DNA from: an archaeon
GTDB taxonomy: Archaea; Nanobdellota; Nanobdellia; Woesearchaeales; GW2011-AR9
Reading direction: 5' to 3'
Length of the DNA: 48,407 nucleotides
Assembly: GCA_002688265.1 (NCBI GenBank)
Contig: NZCK01000018.1
Location: 1-48,407 of the forward strand
In this document: positions 47,637 to 48,407 of the stretch, piece by piece
How the letters are laid out: every line of letters starts with the position of its first letter
Position numbering within the stretch: position 1 is the stretch's first letter
Made by a program: the position numbers and the translations under genes
The notes under the pieces: generated by a model
Told to the model about the DNA's origin: nothing
Databases searched by the model: none
Seen by the model: only the letters and a program-made list of their open reading frames with translations

Positions 47637-48407
47637 ATGGCAAAAGATGACATCTATGGAAACAAGCGAAGATATGAGAATTTGGTTTCAAATCTTGAAT
47701 CGTTTCTAGAGGTACCAGAAATCAAGAAGGGAAGGGGAAAACGCAAGTATTACATCAAATACAAGCAGAATCTCAAACACTTTTCAAAGCTCTGTACTCA
47801 TTTTGAGATGAAAGATTTGAGTTTTTCTCGCAGAGTTCGTGTAATTGGCGTATTGCTTTTCATCACTTCTATTGTAAACAAAGATCTCAAAGATTGTACA
47901 CGAGATGATATTAACGAAATCATTGCTGCAATGCATAAGGTAAACACTACTGTTTCTAGTAAAACATCTTTCATCAAGAACATCAAGTGCATCTGGCGTG
48001 TGCTGTTTCCAGAAAAGGATCATTTAGGCAGAGATGACGAAACCTTGTGTCCATATGTCGTGCGGCATCTCTCACGTAAAATGGATAAGAGCAAAGAAAC
48101 ATTGCGTAATGAGAAGTATACTATTGAGGAATTTCAGCAGATTATCAAATTCTTTGAGAAAGACCCTAAGGTTCAAGCCTTCATTACAATCATGCAGGAA
48201 ACGTATGCAAGGCCTCAAGAGTTGCTGTATTTGAAAATACGTGACTTGCAACTGTTTGATAACTATGGTGTGGCGCGAGTGTCAGAACATGGGAAAGAAG
48301 GATGTAAATTGATTCAGTTTGAGAATCTATCGTATCCCTATCTGTTGAAATGGTTGGGTGAACACCCTTTGGCAAACGACCCAAATGCTTTTTTGTTTAT
48401 CAATGAA
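47637..48407 (+). CDS. Tyrosine recombinase/integrase (partial, truncated at window end; absent from ORF track)
   Basis: Open 257-codon frame from ATG 47637: MAKDDIYGNKRRYENLVSNLESFLEVPEIKKG...ITIMQETYARPQELLYLKIRDLQLFDNYGVARVSEHGKEGCKLIQFE...; catalytic Arg context (YARPQELLYLKIRDL); GGAGG upstream. Confidence 0.85.
   Translation, partial: MAKDDIYGNKRRYENLVSNLESFLEVPEIKKGRGKRKYYIKYKQNLKHFSKLCTHFEMKDLSFSRRVRVIGVLLFITSIVNKDLKDCTRDDINEIIAAMHKVNTTVSSKTSFIKNIKCIWRVLFPEKDHLGRDDETLCPYVVRHLSRKMDKSKETLRNEKYTIEEFQQIIKFFEKDPKVQAFITIMQETYARPQELLYLKIRDLQLFDNYGVARVSEHGKEGCKLIQFENLSYPYLLKWLGEHPLANDPNAFLFINE

Noticed and set aside
47459-47650. 63-aa ORF (+) and 47372-47691 ORFs (-)
   Set aside because: Overlap the tRNA-Arg gene; residues such as CPRRDLNSGF and MSPPRFELGF are typical antisense-tRNA artefacts.
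47784-48384. ORFs 47784-48023(-), 47798-47992(-), 48034-48234(+), 48190-48384(-)
   Set aside because: All nested in the continuous integrase frame that starts at 47637 and runs off the window.
1-48407. CRISPR array or recognisable defence cassette
   Set aside because: No regularly spaced short repeats and no Cas, toxin-antitoxin or restriction-modification signatures seen in the window.

Overview
AT-rich archaeal chromosomal segment. TFB, rpL44e, rpS27e, aIF2-alpha, Nop10, GatD, archease, archaeal-type AlaRS/ArgS, an archaeosortase-like protein and a class III pilin signal are all present. Overall gene style suggests a DPANN (Woesearchaeota-like) archaeon; that placement is inference. Most of the window is housekeeping genes plus a large surface/secreted protein complement. 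The most interesting parts are: (1) an adenosine-moiety salvage cluster (AHCY, a PfkB nucleoside kinase-MTAP fusion, APRT) with a long nested inverted-repeat element between the fusion gene and apt; (2) a partial tyrosine recombinase at the right edge, absent from the ORF track, immediately 3' of an intron-containing tRNA-Arg, suggesting the left end of an integrated element; (3) a tRNA-Leu(GAG) with C33 whose 3' end plus T-tract is repeated exactly about 106 bp downstream; (4) a LAGLIDADG endonuclease ORF running antisense into a tRNA-Asn that appears to carry a non-canonical intron; (5) a giant modular NosD-like beta-helix surface protein with a TSP1-like module; (6) small genes missing from the ORF track (Nop10, rpS27e, a 48-aa membrane protein). 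All assignments are by eye from motifs; no database search or folding software was used.
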